Shown piece by piece: positions 1-12,334 of a DNA stretch of 64,000 bases. The DNA lies in contig OU612066.1 of the NCBI GenBank assembly GCA_914767715.1, positions 1,369,001 through 1,433,000 of the forward strand, read 5' to 3'. Position 1 is the first letter of the stretch. Every line of letters begins with the position of its first letter. The notes under the pieces are model-generated. The model had not been told where the DNA came from. It ran no database searches and saw nothing but the letters and a program-made list of their open reading frames with translations. This DNA comes from Membranipora membranacea. Taxonomy: Eukaryota > Bryozoa > Gymnolaemata > Cheilostomatida > Membraniporidae. Position numbers and translations under genes: made by a program.

Positions 1-85
1 GACGTGTTGGATTAATGTTGAGGGATAACAGCATCAGAACCGGACATAACGTGGATAACCCCACCACTTTAGTTGTTATGTTTAC

Positions 86-248
86 CTGGAGGGTGGTGTG
101 TTCATCGCCCTCATTGATAGCTGTCAGTGAGGTTCTGCGGGCTTTATATCTTGAAGATGACATTTTACTATCCTTACTGCGGGAACTGCCACCAGATCTG
201 GAGGAAGAAGAGCTGGGAGTGCCAGCAGATCCACCACTCACTCCTAGT
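86..248 (-). CDS. candidate internal coding exon of an unidentified gene (partial)
   Basis: On the minus strand a 163-nt open segment is bounded by an acceptor-like TTTTTAG (AG at 249-250) and a donor-like CAG|GTAAAC (GT at 84-85). It reads about 54 codons: a Ser/Gly-rich start (LGVSGGSAGTPSSSSSRSGG), then a basic stretch (SRYKARRTSLTAINEGDEHT). The mix of serine-rich linker and RRTS (a possible basophilic-kinase site) looks like a disordered regulatory segment. The frame also stays open through the donor to the window edge. I do not recognise the protein and no second exon was found to the right. A plus-strand ORF covers the same bases (15-263); splice signals and composition favour the minus strand only weakly. 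Confidence 0.33.
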
Positions 249-3200
249 CTAAAAATGTTATAAAAATAGATAAATACACTATTATCACCATCTCTAACAG
301 TAGATAATTATGTCAAGGAAAGCAACATAGATATGCGAGTCGGGTCGAAAACTTATTATATTCACATAGAGCTTGGACGCAACAAATTCTTTTGATCATG
401 CTGACGTAGGCCTATGCAAGTAATTGCAGTTTCTCATCCTAAGTTTTTTTACATAGAATAATAAATTGACTCATATAGAAGTGAAAAAAGTTCTCTGAGG
501 TTATGGGTATCAGGTACCAGTACAAAAAGATCCTATTTATTCAAATTGAACAACAACACCGACTGAGGATAAACATTACAGAGCCGACATAGTCAATACT
601 GATAGAACCTCAGTTACAGCAGGGAGTTTTATATCCCAAACTCTAGTGTGAGAGCACAACTAACAAGGTACACAAAGGAATATCAGACTGAAGGGCCTGA
701 GATGGTACGTTGCCTATTCTAGATACCCCATACGAAACTCAGGAGGTAATGTGAGGTGTTGAAGGCGAGATGGCCCAACACTGACCCTCACATGAGCTTT
801 CATGTCATACCAACTAACGCACACAAAATGATGCAATCTAAACCTCTCATTCTCAGAGTCAAACCATGGACTGAATCTGACACAAGAACTTATCTTACCT
901 AGCTGTACGTGAGCTACGAGACCTCATTCTGATCAGTCACAGCTAACTAATAACTAAGTCCCATCTCAGCAGACTAACTAATGTCTGTTGCCACACAACA
1001 AACAACTTGAGCAGTCGGTATCAGACTAACTAGAGGGAGTCAAATACTGCACAGTCGGTCAGAGTAAGATCAACAACGCGACTCAACCCAAGCCATCCGT
1101 TGGCATGTTATTTTAATTTTCTAAATCACTCAACACCAGTAAGACCATAAGAGTAATTGTATCAAAACATTATTTATATAAAACACAAATAGCTGAAGCT
1201 TGGCTTAATCGAGTGTTCATAATAAAGCTTGATTAGGGTATTTAGTTCATTTAGAAGACTGCTGGAATGTCACAGAAACAAAGAGGGTGCTGCCACACAG
1301 AGTTTACACTGACAGGAAACAAAGGCAGCTTTACAAACACACCTGAGTATAAAGAGTACGGAAGTTATCACAGCACAACTCCTCGAATCTCATGTAGACT
1401 ACATTGAACCATCAAATAACCATCTTATTGAGCTTTATGCTTACCATAGACTTGATAAGCCTATTTAAGTCTATAATGCTTACTTTTATGAGTGAGTAAA
1501 TATAGTCAAACCGACAATGTGAGTATATTATATCTCCTGGTCAGCGATGTTTTATACAAGTGAACTTACCAATAACGAGCTGCTTATGAGTAGCACAGAC
1601 AGGTGACTGAAATGATTTACTATGCACACCAACGCGTATCCCTGAACCAACAAACAGACACAATATGCTGAGCCCTGGTGCAGTGGGTATTGTAGACACA
1701 CAAACAAGTGAGAACTGATGTAGATTGTAAGGATCACAAACACATCACTGATGAAAGTCAGCAAACACCTTTTGAACAACTCTAGCTATACAAACCTGTC
1801 AAGATAATCTAAACTTGGCCAAAGCTTCTATTTATCAGTTCAAATTAATCCTTATTATCATTGCCGTCCAGTGTCAATATGCTCATAGATTTATGTAAAT
1901 CTGAGAGAAAGCAATAATTTGACTTGTATCCTGAATTGAATGTCACACAAAAATGTCAGCCTGAATGCCAGATAAAGCAGACAGCTGTCATGGTGCTGCT
2001 GACATTACGACTAAGGTGTCACTGCCTCCTGAGAATGTGAACTGTCTAAATGGTCTATTAGCAACAATAAATATAAATTAAAATCAATTTTTATACAGTT
2101 CAAACCAGACCCTTAATTAGTCAATTAATATAATCAAGTTTGATGCAAGGACCATATGCACTGTATACTCCAACCTATACAATAGGTTGCACTGAGTAAA
2201 GTAACTAGTGACTGCCAGTACAAATGTAGCTTAGCAGGACGCAAGTGTAACTTGTAAGTAGGCAATGAAACAACTCACAAAGATGATGATGACCATCATC
2301 TATAACAATGGGATGTCCAACATGCAGTTCTCCCTCAACAGTATTAAAAATTAAACATTACCTGATGCGTTTTATGAAATTCCCGAGAAGCATTTCCTGA
2401 GATCAAAACTGAAACAAATGCCTGACATAATTAAGCACTGAGTGGAGATACAATGTGACACAAAACTATCAATAAAATGTACTGGTAATTAATCTTCTCT
2501 GAGAAGCAGTCATGGAGCTATGGATTTTCAGCTTTACACAATTGTGATAAATAGGTATCATCTAATATTCAACAAAATGAACAAAAGAAAAACAAACCTA
2601 CCTACATAATACATGAATGGAGTGTAAAATCAATTTGTTCATCACAAATTTCCAAGTCCAGTGAAGGACAATCATCACAATGATAAGGGCCGACAGTTTC
2701 CAGAAAGACAAGGCGACAATTATTATCAGTGGTCAGTATAAACAAGGAAGGCTGGTTGCCAAGTATGCAATTTTCCTCTGACATAAATGAGTGCCATGTC
2801 TAAACATATCTGTTACTAAGGAAACTTGGCTAGCTTTCAAAACTCCTATAACAAAGAGTTTGTTTATATTGCCATAGCTACCATGCTGTTGAACGTCAAT
2901 AAGGGAGCTGTGCAAATAAAGTATGTCATGTTTGTGAGTGGCAAAAATCATATTATTATTTCATGTATCCTATAACAGGTCACCATTCCATCATATCATC
3001 ACCTGTATATATTTTTTGAATGCAAATTCTACTCTATTTGGCAGCTCATTCCATTGCGCATTGAATGAGGCTCTGCACTCTATAATCCTTTGAGCTTGCA
3101 CAAAATCAATAGATCTGTAAGGCATGATTTAACCCTGAACCAATAACAGTCAATCACCGCATTTTATCAAAATAAACTTCCAAATACCTCGATGGATTCA

Positions 3201-4760
3201 ACTAAATGAATAGATTGTTACTCGCCAATTTGCTATATTGAATCAAGTACAAAACATTTTGACAGCTAAACAAAATGTCTACAATCGTTCTCTTTGATGA
3301 TATGGGTGTCAGCGACATCAGATCTGGTAAACACCAACTAGAGTAAAACCTAACTGCCCTAAAATTAAGTTGGCTTTCAATTATAATACGAACATAACGG
3401 AACCGATTGTTTTCCCCTTTCCCCAACCTCTTTTAATCCTAACCGGGACGATATACTCCATAAATCAGTTTGATATATAGGCCTACTTTAATTCACTTCT
3501 TGGATTATCAAATTGTATTATTATGTATTTATTGTTATGTATTGCACTTACCAAAACAGAAGAAACGAGTTACACGAATCGTCTGTTATCTCCCATTGTG
3601 TTGAATCCTCTTCTCACCTGAAACATTGATTTGGAAAAATGGATCTAAACAATATAAGTAGACAGGCTAGCTCATCAAGAACCACTGTAGTTGGACACAT
3701 TGTTTTTTCATTACTCCCAACGGTGTGACCCTATAACTATTACCTTTAATTAAGGGGAAGTATGTAATAAATGCCAGCTAATTATTTTTTGTATATAAAT
3801 GTAAATGATCAATAGCTATGCTTGTCTCCAATAATATTATAACAAATCAAACTTTAGTTCCTGAACTTGCCCATTTGACAAAAAAAGATCAAAGAGAAAT
3901 GTGCAGACAGCTTTATAGGCTATGTACTCATCAGCAGCTTTATTGCACCATCTTAGACTTTGAGATGAGACAGTTAAACATTGATTGTTACTGGGAGCAA
4001 GGAGTAACAGGGTTACTCCTTGCTGGCAGTATTGAATGGCGTTATAATTTTTAACTTTATATACAGTCTATTGCTCTTATTGTTCATGCTATGAGTACAG
4101 GTTGCGAACAAACTGCAAATTTTATATTGTGTGGTTATACATATTTCCAAACTTTTATCAGAATAAGTACTCAAGACCAATTCCAAAACTCACATTGCTG
4201 ATGGATATTGTCATCATATTCTTTTGACTTTTTTCTTCACCAATGTAGTCTTTGCTCAACAAGGAGTAAAATTCTTGCTTTGCTTCTGATGTCAATGTGA
4301 TATCAATTTATCATTAATACACCAACCTCTAACTACTTGATTACACATATCAGAAAATTTGAAAAAAAATCACTCAGCAATTGTTTCTTTCTTCTTCTCC
4401 TCCCCCTGTCACTGTGTCATGTGTATGCGCATAGGACTGCCGCAAAATCAGGAACTGTGGCAGTCATATGTGTACTATGAGAGTGAGACTGCTGCTGGCT
4501 TACCATCTGAAACTTTCTTTGGTTCCCTATTCCTCAAAAAAGCTTCATTGCTGCTTAAGTGGCTCCATGAATTGAAGTAAAAAAATCTGTTACTTGGACT
4601 CCTGGTCAAGTCTTGTTCACATTTCAAGCTATTGTTATCTTCTTGGTATCAATTGAAGAAGAAAAAAATGTAAATTCACTGACAGGGCAACAATTTTCTT
4701 ACTTTGAAAACTTGGATTTTTGCTATCGGGAGCACAAAATTGAAGGTCGTTTGAGGTCAT
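249..4760. other. region with no recognisable gene
   Basis: AT-rich sequence with many stops in all frames. Only short ORFs of 60-78 codons occur, without domain motifs or convincing splice sites. One at 3818-4054 (plus) has a fairly protein-like composition but no recognisable motif. Part of it may be intron or flank of the left-edge gene. No RNA gene or clear mobile element was seen. Confidence 0.5.
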
Positions 4761-4768
4761 TCAATCAA

Positions 4769-4856
4769 GCGGGTGCGTTCTATGTTCCGCTTCGCCGATG
4801 TTCCGCTGGTCTATGTTCCGCTTGAAATGGGTCTATAGTCCGCTGTTTTTTAGACC
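4769..4856 (+). repeat. dispersed repeat with internal TCTATGTTCCGCT motifs, copy 1
   Basis: The motif TCTATGTTCCGCT recurs with slight changes three times, followed by GGGTCTATAGTCCGCTG. The same arrangement occurs in reverse complement at 15777-15856, so this is a dispersed family with a short internal tandem structure, probably part of a decayed transposon. Confidence 0.6.
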
Positions 4857-5097
4857 ACTGTATCGATCCTTATTCATCCATACAAACTGCTCCATGTTAG
4901 TTTAGCCCATTATCAAGGACTAAATTAATCAATAGGACTAGACCTTCTTGCCCATTATAGACCACTAAACCAAGGAGTGACTGAACTCCACAGCTGAATC
5001 TATAGATTGTGAAGATATTGAAGTGATTTGAATCAATTTAACCCTGTTTGAATGTACACTTATTGCATAGGACATCATTGCTGATGACATGCAAACC

Positions 5098-5227
5098 ACA
5101 GGCCTTCTGTAGTTGGTGCAAGTCCAGTGGTCGAGTGCCCCAGTGGCCGAGGCCTTTTCTTGAGAGAAAAGGCCTCGACCACTGGGGCACTCTACCACTG
5201 GACTTGCACCAACTATAGAAGGCCTGT
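5098..5227. repeat. large near-perfect inverted repeat (hairpin)
   Basis: Two 63-nt arms (5098-5160 and 5165-5227) are inverted copies with three mismatches and a 4-nt spacer (5161-5164). The outer end reads ACAGGCCTTCT and the inner end AGGCCTTTTCT. The arms are GC-richer than the surroundings. It may be the collapsed ends of a DNA transposon, a recent inverted duplication, or a miRNA-like hairpin source. Confidence 0.85.
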
Positions 5228-5497
5228 GATGCAAACCCTAACTTATGGAACTATATGACTGTCCTGCTTTCATAGCTTCTGTATTTTCTGGAAACCATTT
5301 TGGCGCTTGCTTAATTTGTTGTTTTTGCATTGTCATTGCTGCCAGTCAGATTCCAAAATTCCTCGATTAAAGCAACAAATTAAGCACATGTTAATGACCC
5401 GGAAATGTTAAACCGATTTTGAGCAGAAGTTTCTAAAGTCACAGCTGGAGAGCTGGCGCTTGAGACGAAGAAGACACAGGTAAATACGCAGGTAAAT

Positions 5498-6975
5498 AAG
5501 CAAGCGGCAACATGGTTTCAGAAGCTATGAGAGCCAGCTGACAGAACAGATTTGCGACATTTCACAACAGTTTGACAAAGGAGAGGAAGCGGATGCCGGT
5601 TTCCTAGACTTCAGTAAAGCTTTCGACCAAGTTGACCACAATAACTTCTTCAGAAACTCGCTTATATCGGAGTTACCCCTCAAGCTACTTTCTAGGTACA
5701 GAGTCTACTAGAAGGTCAATCCCAAGTATTTACAGTTGATGGCCATAGTTATAGCCCACGCCAAGGTCATCCCAGGGTTCAGTAATTGCCCCAATCCTGT
5801 TCCTGGTCTACATAAACGACCTAGCTGACTCAGTCATATCCAAAACCCGCATGTTCGCAGACGATACGTCATCTGTTTGACCGGTGAAAACTTTTTCCAG
5901 CTCCAAAAAAATCTAGATGCCCTCCAAGTATGGGAGAGTAGTTGGAAGATGGAGTTCAATCCTCTCAGATGCGAACATGTTAAATTTACCCAAAAAAGAA
6001 CTAAAGGAGCCAACAACAACCACATACATAATGAAACAGATATCCCTAAGACAAAGGGTGTAAAATACCTAGGATTAAGGCTGGAGAGCTCTCTTAGATG
6101 GAACGAAAACTTCAACTATATTACCAACAAAGCAGCCAGCATAAGGTGAGGGTTCATAAGAAGAGCACACAATACCATACTTTCTAAAACATCTCAGAGC
6201 AAAAGCTTACCCCATACCATACATGACAAGTTAGCTGGGCTCTATATCTGGTGGTGTATAAACTTGAAGGCTGGGTTGGTCTGGGGGCCCTAGGGGGCCC
6301 TAAAATACTCCCGCCGCCGGCCCCGGGTAACACCCCAGCCGCCCATGCTCTTAAAATATTTGATTTTCTGTAGTTTTATTGTTAGATAACTGTAATATAC
6401 CAAATTCTAGCAAGTGTTACACAGAATTTTACTATGTATTAATGTTTAAACTAATGCAATTTGTTATAATAGGTTGAAAACTAGACCTCATGACAGCAAA
6501 ATAAGCATATAAAACTTCACTAAGCTCTTAGGTGCAAAAGTGGGGTGGTTATGGGATCATCTGGTCTCATAGGGTAATCAGCCCTTATATCTGGTGTTAC
6601 CCTACCAAATAGGGTAACATGTCATGTATGCCCCATACTCGTCAGGCCCATTCTAGAATACACATCATCAGTATGGGATGGTAGCCTGACGCAAGCACAA
6701 GCAACAAAGCTCGAAGCTGTGTAACGCAAGGCCGTGCGCATGTGTTTACAATGTTCCGCGGTCAGACCACACAACTAGCACCTCGCAGCTGATTGAACAA
6801 CTAGAATGGAAAAACCTAAGTACCAGAATGGCGAAGAATTGTACTCTTCCGAGCCATCCACTTTGGTAAAGTAGAGACTGACATGGGAGATTACATCAGC
6901 TTCACCCACATCCTGGCAGTTCTAGAAGGCACAACCCACAGTACCTAATACCTCACTGCAGCACTGACCTCCACA
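5498..6975 (+). pseudogene. decayed LINE reverse transcriptase
   Basis: Conceptual translation shows the ordered motifs of a non-LTR retrotransposon RT. These are QHGFRSYESQLTEQI, then FLDFSKAFDQVDH at about 5608-5650, then GSVIAPILFLVYINDL at about 5775-5825, then the catalytic FADDT at about 5854-5868. A thumb-like segment follows (NLDALQVWESSWKMEFNPL, about 5910-5960, and GVKYLGLRLESSLRW, about 6058-6100). After about 400 nt of unrelated sequence (about 6185-6600) comes VRPILEYTSSVWDGSL (6633-6690), typical of the RT C-terminal region. At least two stops and one frameshift between the DFSKAFD and FADDT blocks show it is dead. No intact endonuclease or poly(A) tail is attached. Confidence 0.88.
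6185..6600. other. insertion splitting the LINE fragment
   Basis: The RT coding similarity stops near 6185 and resumes near 6630. The intervening block has a GC-rich core around 6285-6350 (GGGGGCCCTAGGGGGCCC, then CCGCCGCCGGCCCCGGG) unlike its AT-rich flanks. I found no convincing terminal repeats or coding capacity, so its class is unknown. Confidence 0.4.
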
Positions 6976-7269
6976 AAAAGAGATTCTTTGTCTCCCCGCT
7001 AAATTGTGAAATGATCTTTTTTATCACTCTTTGATACTTGTAGATCCTCCTGTGGCAGGTTAAGGTTACAGTAAATGGTGAAAATCTGGTTATACGATCT
7101 ATGACACGGGCTAATACCGATAGACGAGCCTGAAAAAATACTGGAAACTTCAGATGAAGAAACGATTACTCTACAAGTATCAAGTAAGTATGGTATGCTT
7201 AATTGAGTTCAGTGGTAACTTCAGGCCTATATATAGGCATGTCGGCAAAGAGAAATGCTTTCTCTCTGT

Positions 7270-8360
7270 TTCTGCTATTTGCAGCCGCTAGATGTCTGCC
7301 TGGCATCGACATCTGTTAGTTGCCAAATAGACATCCGGTTACATAAAAGGCATCCAGGCACGTATTTGACAAAGGTGGATTGGTATGTAGCAGAGGAGGA
7401 TGGATTGTAGTCACTCATCATCGGGGCGACAACCCCATCTGAATAGGGCTGTAACAGCAAATATTAATGCTCTAAGCCCATTTGGTTGGGTTTGTTATAC
7501 CAAAAATTTCTGCTCCAAGCCCATACAAATGGGTTTGTTACAGAAAGTATTACTGCTACAAGCTGTTGTACTAAAAATGTTTTCTGTAAATGGCCATCCG
7601 CCACACATCTCTGGTCTATCCTCAGCCTATGCAGATGAGTTTGTTACTGCTCCAAGCCCATATGGATGAGTAGTTGGCAACCATCAGTTGCCATATGGCC
7701 ATTCGGATGGGTTTGTTACAGTCACACTTCGAGATTGATACAAGGTGAAATGGATGGCCAGTTAGCATTGCCGCATGGGTATTCGTCATAAGCGGATGGC
7801 CCTTTTATGGAGATATGTTGCTGATGGCCATTTACCGGACACATTTGGCTCATCTGGAAGAATGGTTACAGCAAATATTACTGCTCAAACAAAACCCACC
7901 CGGATGGAGTTAATTTAGCAAACATTACTATTCCAAGCCTGTCTGGATGGGTTTGTTGCAGCTATAATGCGAAAAATGTGGCCGGTCCACCACAAATCTT
8001 TACGTTAAAGGTCCATCCACTCATGACAAATATCCATTTCACATTATATCAATTTCAAAGCTCGGCAGTCACAAACCAATCCTGTTGCAAATTTTGCAAC
8101 CAGATGGCTTCATGGCAGATGTCAATTGTAAAACAGACCCATCCGGATTGCTATTTGGCAACCGTTGGACACCAAATAGGCGTCCTGATGGGTTTCTTTC
8201 ACAGCAAACTCCACCGTAACAAAACCCATCTCTGTCTAAAGTGCATTTGCATCTGTTACAAGCCAATCCTGTCCCATGAATTTTATGTCCGGTAGCGTTA
8301 AAAGCAACCGGAAGCCTATTTGTCCGTTGGGCAACCGACGGCTGCCAAATAGTAGGTTCT
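7270..8360. repeat. degenerate repeat cluster around CCATCCGGATGGG-type motifs, copy 1
   Basis: Phrases such as CATCCGG, GGATGGGTTTGTTACAG, CAAATATTACTGCT and TGCCAAATAG recur many times with variable spacing. The segments at 7390-7430 and 7700-7755 clearly match 16645-16685 and 16785-16826, so this is one family at two sites. Arrangement and length differ, suggesting internal duplication or deletion. It lies just beside the LINE endonuclease fragment; whether they are one element is not clear. Confidence 0.6.
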
Positions 8361-8429
8361 CATCGCAGAATAGCTATCAAAGTCGGAGAAGACAAATTTA
8401 GCATATTGTTTATACCTGGTTCTGGAAGT

Positions 8430-8996
8430 AGTTCATTGTGTTATGCGATTTTATCTCTGTTCGAACTCCACTGTTTTTGATGGCTATTGCACATTTGTCT
8501 CTAAGCGATCAACTTGCACTTCCAGTATGCCCGTTCATGTCTCCGGCCAAGATAAGCACATCTGCAGCACTGCAACAAACTGTCCAAAATCTGTCTTTGG
8601 CCTCCACATCACAGTCTTGCTGTTCGCATAGGCAGAAACGATGTTATAGGTCTGCCTTTTGGTCACCAAGTTCAAATTGATAATCCCCTCAGATTACCTG
8701 GTTACATGACTCATCCCACACCATTCCTCGGTCTTATCCCGCCACTGTTGTACAGCTTGACGCCATCGTCAATGTATCTTGCCTTTCCTCCAGGCCTTTC
8801 TCCTCCCATCTGGTCTCCTGTAGGCATATGTTACGCCTCACCATCGTATCAGCTATCTCTCTACTCTTATTTGTGAGTGTAGCAATGTTTAGGGCCGCTA
8901 GCTTGATAATCGTCTACCTCGCTCGCCTACTTTCCACAAGGTCCCCAACAAGGGAGATGCCTTGGCATAGTCTGGTTCTCTCTGGTTTTATTACAG
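8430..8996 (-). pseudogene. decayed LINE endonuclease (APE/EEP domain) fragment
   Basis: Read on the minus strand, about 8896 down to 8520 encodes pieces of an endonuclease/exonuclease/phosphatase fold. First comes ALNIATLTNKSREIADTM followed by NICLQETRW, the N-terminal strand and catalytic-Glu region. Next are KLYNSGGIRPRNGVG and LVTKRQTYNIVSAYA. Last is ILAGDMNGHTG at 8523-8555, matching the GDxN(G/A)H catalytic motif. Stops and frame changes separate the pieces. This is the 5' enzymatic domain of an APE-type LINE; no RT from the same copy follows on the minus strand within the window. Confidence 0.82.
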
Positions 8997-8999
8997 TCT

Positions 9000-10250
9000 G
9001 TGGCATAGTTTTTCCGGCCGGATGCTCTGCCTGTCGCTGAACCCGTCTCTATCCAGGATTGGGACTGGCTGAGTCTGGCACCGGATTGTACATTCCTCAA
9101 GCAAATTTTTCATAATATCATAATATCTACAAAACAACCACCTCTATTGCAGAAATAACTGTTGGTCTTGTTCTTGACTTTTTTGCTAGTTTTCATATTT
9201 TATCCTGCCCCCTACCTGTTCCAGCTAAGAATTGGTCACTTGCCATAGCACACCAGGACATGTAGGTATATACATAAAGTACATAATTATTTTGCTTTAT
9301 TTTTATCAGATCCTATGCGGAGAAAATTAGTTGTGCATTTGGCTGCGACTTGAGATGATTTCCACCAATCTACATCAGGTTTGTTAAGTTATCATGAACG
9401 TGAAAAATACCACTTGCCTTTGCCCCATAAGTGAGCCCAGAAGGTACAATATGAGGATTGAAAAAAAAACAAAGCTGAAAGACATAATGCATATGGTAAT
9501 TCGCAGTTGGGCAGTAAAAATATTGACATTGAATGTACATCATATCAACTACCCTTGCGGATAAACTATTTTGGTTCCAAGTTTCAATCAAGGTAATTTT
9601 GTACCGAAAAACATAATATGTCCTGATTGGGAGGTCTGCATCAACCCATCACCCTATCCCTAATGACAGGATACCAGTGCTAAGATGAGAAAGTGTCCAT
9701 CTGTTCATCTTCACACTATTTCAGAGTGACCTACAGTGCTGGTTGGTAAATAGAATTGATATGTACGGGGATGTGAACTATCAGCTGAGGTGTTGAGCCG
9801 CTTGGAGGTAGTGTCCATCATGCCTACCGCGTATCGAGATATGGGTATGTACAAAGGTGTTACCTTCATTTTCATTCCATAAGTACTGTAACCAAAAAAT
9901 AGCTTCTCTCTGCGGAAGTGTTTATATTTCTATTTATAGCAATCAGCAAATTTTTTTCCCCAGAAAGAAAGTATTTTTACAATCACAATACCTAAATTTG
10001 TTGTCAGTTGTTATAAGTTTTGATAGCAAGAGGTCCTGGGTTCAATTTCCCCTCTTGTTATGAGAGATCTCCCTGCTCATATCCCATAACACGCCGAGCA
10101 ACATAAACCAACACCAACTGAACTGACTCAAAAGTCGCCACTTCTCTAATGACGACTCTACAACTATACTGTGTGGAACATTCTTAGTCTACCGACATCA
10201 AAGAGGCTGTCTATCAGTAATAAACCTATGAAGACAAGAAATTTCAAAAG
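9000..10250. other. region with no recognisable gene
   Basis: Nothing with coding character. At 10030-10056 there is a tRNA B-box-like stretch (GGGTTCAATTTCC) but no A box or cloverleaf at the proper spacing, so at most a SINE remnant. Confidence 0.45.
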
Positions 10251-10254
10251 TTGA

Positions 10255-10565
10255 AACTTGGTGCATGGCCAACAGGCTCACTCTAAATTATTCAAAAACG
10301 TTCCAAATTATTTTAAAATCGCCAAAAAAGCAAATTGTTTTGGCGGAATATAAAATTGATCTCAGCTGTAAAACACAATTTTTTAGGCATTATTCTTGAC
10401 TCTAATATAACTGATATGAATTACCTCGTGGACCACTGCCGAAAATTCAACCTAATTTTAACATTGATTAGGGCAGCTCTCCCTTATTTTGATAGCAAAA
10501 CAATGGTTGACCTGTATTACCGTTGTTTTTACCCACTGGCTTCCTGTCTGGGGGGCAGTGATGAC
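10255..10565 (+). pseudogene. second LINE reverse-transcriptase C-terminal fragment
   Basis: Translation gives WCMANRLTLNYSKTFQIILK (about 10260-10320), matching the W..AN.L.LN..KT motif after the RT palm. After a frame change comes HNFLGIILDSNITDM, then a block ending in DLYYRCFYPLASC (10373-10550), the usual LINE thumb/connection region. The frameshift and absence of upstream palm motifs show a truncated dead copy. It is not collinear with the 5.5-7.0 kb copy and looks like an independent insertion. Confidence 0.75.
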
Positions 10566-11580
10566 TGCAGCTGGAAGGGGCACTTGTCCTGTACGTGTGT
10601 CTCGTATTTGACCTTCAAGCTTTACAATTGGGCTGTCTACGCCCTAGCGCAGGCTATAAGACTGTCCCTTTGCTTTTGACATGTTTCTATTGCAATTATC
10701 TACAATTTTTGATTAAATCTTTTTTTGCCTTTCTCTGAGTCATACTCAATTGAACTTTATCTATATATGTTATCAATTTTATCTCTAGCAATAAACACTC
10801 ATGAAAGAAAAAATTGTCTAACAGTCTTCGAGTTAGGGTGTCAATTACCTCTCTGAAATGTGCAGTCTCACACCACTACCCTCCCTCATATCGGACAAGG
10901 GATAGAAATACCCATATAGATAATTATGACAAACCTATACACAAAATGACCTAATGACCTAATTTTACACTAGTACCCACTCGGTAGCTAAAACTACATG
11001 CATCTTTAGTGGCTAGTTATTGCATAGCACCTTTAACATGATAATCCCATAATAACCTAATACTAATAGTTATTTTTCTGGCTGCTTTGCGATGCCAATC
11101 AATGTTGCAGCTAGCTTTCTGGATATTGTAATCTTTATTTATTTTTTAGACTGCCATAGAAAGACCAGCTACAAGCTACAAGCTACAAGCAAACAAATAA
11201 CCACACCTACTGAAGCATCAGTGTTGTGATTTTAAAAAAATTAATGGGCGTTGTAGCCATTTATAATGATTTAAGAACGAGGATTTATATTTTGGTCCAT
11301 TTCCATAATTTTTATATAATCCCCATAGGGGAAAATGGAACTCTATCCTCTGTGCTCCCATAGATCTCAGCCAAACCTCAAATGTATTTTCCGGTAATTA
11401 TTTATTCCTCTCCCTGAGAATAAAGCTTAAAATTCATTTTATACGATTATTTTATGGTGTATTTTGATAAAGTATAACAGCTTCAATAAAATGTAATGAG
11501 TGATGGATAACCAAAATTTTGTCTTTTTTAAACCAAGGACTAAGCAACTTCCTAATAATATGCAAGTTGCGATTGTTATC
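10566..11580. other. region with no recognisable gene
   Basis: AT-rich sequence without coding signal. A short tandem of AGCTACAA (three units) lies at about 11167-11190. An LTR for the adjacent Gypsy remnant was looked for but not identified. Confidence 0.45.
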
Positions 11581-11586
11581 AATATC

Positions 11587-12330
11587 CAGCGCGTTTGGTG
11601 CTGTTTTTCTCCAGGAATCTGGTAAAGATATCTGGCAACCATTGGAATATGCCTCGCGTAAGATGACTGACACTTAGACACGCTCTTCGATGGTAGAGAA
11701 GGAAACTCTTGTCATCATGTGGGCAGTTTGACTAGTATATGATAGGTCGAAAGTTTGAAGTTGAAACGGTCCATAAACCCTTGGTACAAATTCTAGGTGG
11801 TAAAGATCTGAGTGATCTACCACCGAGGGTGCAAAGGTTCAAAATGAGGATAATGAGGTATGGATATAAGAATTTTGGTGTTAAGATGTTTGTTGCCGAT
11901 AGTTTGAGCCGACCCAACGAGGCTTACAGTGCAGCCAGTGTGAAGCATTGTGCAGCTGTTGAGTACTTTATTGACAGTATTTGTGAGGACTTAGTCCCTG
12001 ATATACATGAAATAGAGGCGTTTGAAGCCACCGTGACTGACGATGTCGCAGTTAAATTCAAGCAGTATTTGGTCGAGGGTTGGCGAAGAAACAAGCAGTC
12101 ATAAATTGCCCGGGTACAAAGGATGTCTCATGTTTAATGATAGACTTGATGTACCTGCTAGTTTGCGTAGTGCCTATATTGCACATGCACATGCTGGACA
12201 CCAGGGTACTGCTAAACCTGCAGAGCTGCTCGACAGGTAGTCTGGTGGCCGAGCTATCACCCAACGACAAATTTTTGTCAATTTTAGCTCTTGCTTTTGG
12301 CCTGAGTCCCGCAGCAATTGATCTCGGGAA
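11587..12330 (+). pseudogene. Gypsy-type LTR retrotransposon remnant: RNase H and start of integrase
   Basis: The segment reads like the pol region downstream of RT. First is VFLQESGKDIWQPLEYASRK (RNase H first strands), then MVEKETLVIMWA, then FEVETVHKPLVQILGGKDL and LPPRVQRFKMRIMRYGY, and FVADSLSRP at about 11890, the usual end of Gypsy RNase H. From 12120 the integrase zinc-binding region follows (CLMFNDRLDVPASLR, then HAHAGHQGTAK). A stop near 12238 and a frameshift precede a WWP-like piece. Several stops (for example near 11674) disable it. No core integrase or LTRs were found. Confidence 0.85.
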
Positions 12331-12334
12331 TATG

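Noticed and set aside
5834-6115. 93-codon minus-strand ORF
   Set aside because: Shadow of the LINE RT fragment on the plus strand, which has family motifs.
11170-11195. Possible CRISPR-like or larger tandem array (AGCTACAA)
   Set aside because: Only three short adjacent units, no spacers; a trivial microsatellite in eukaryotic DNA.
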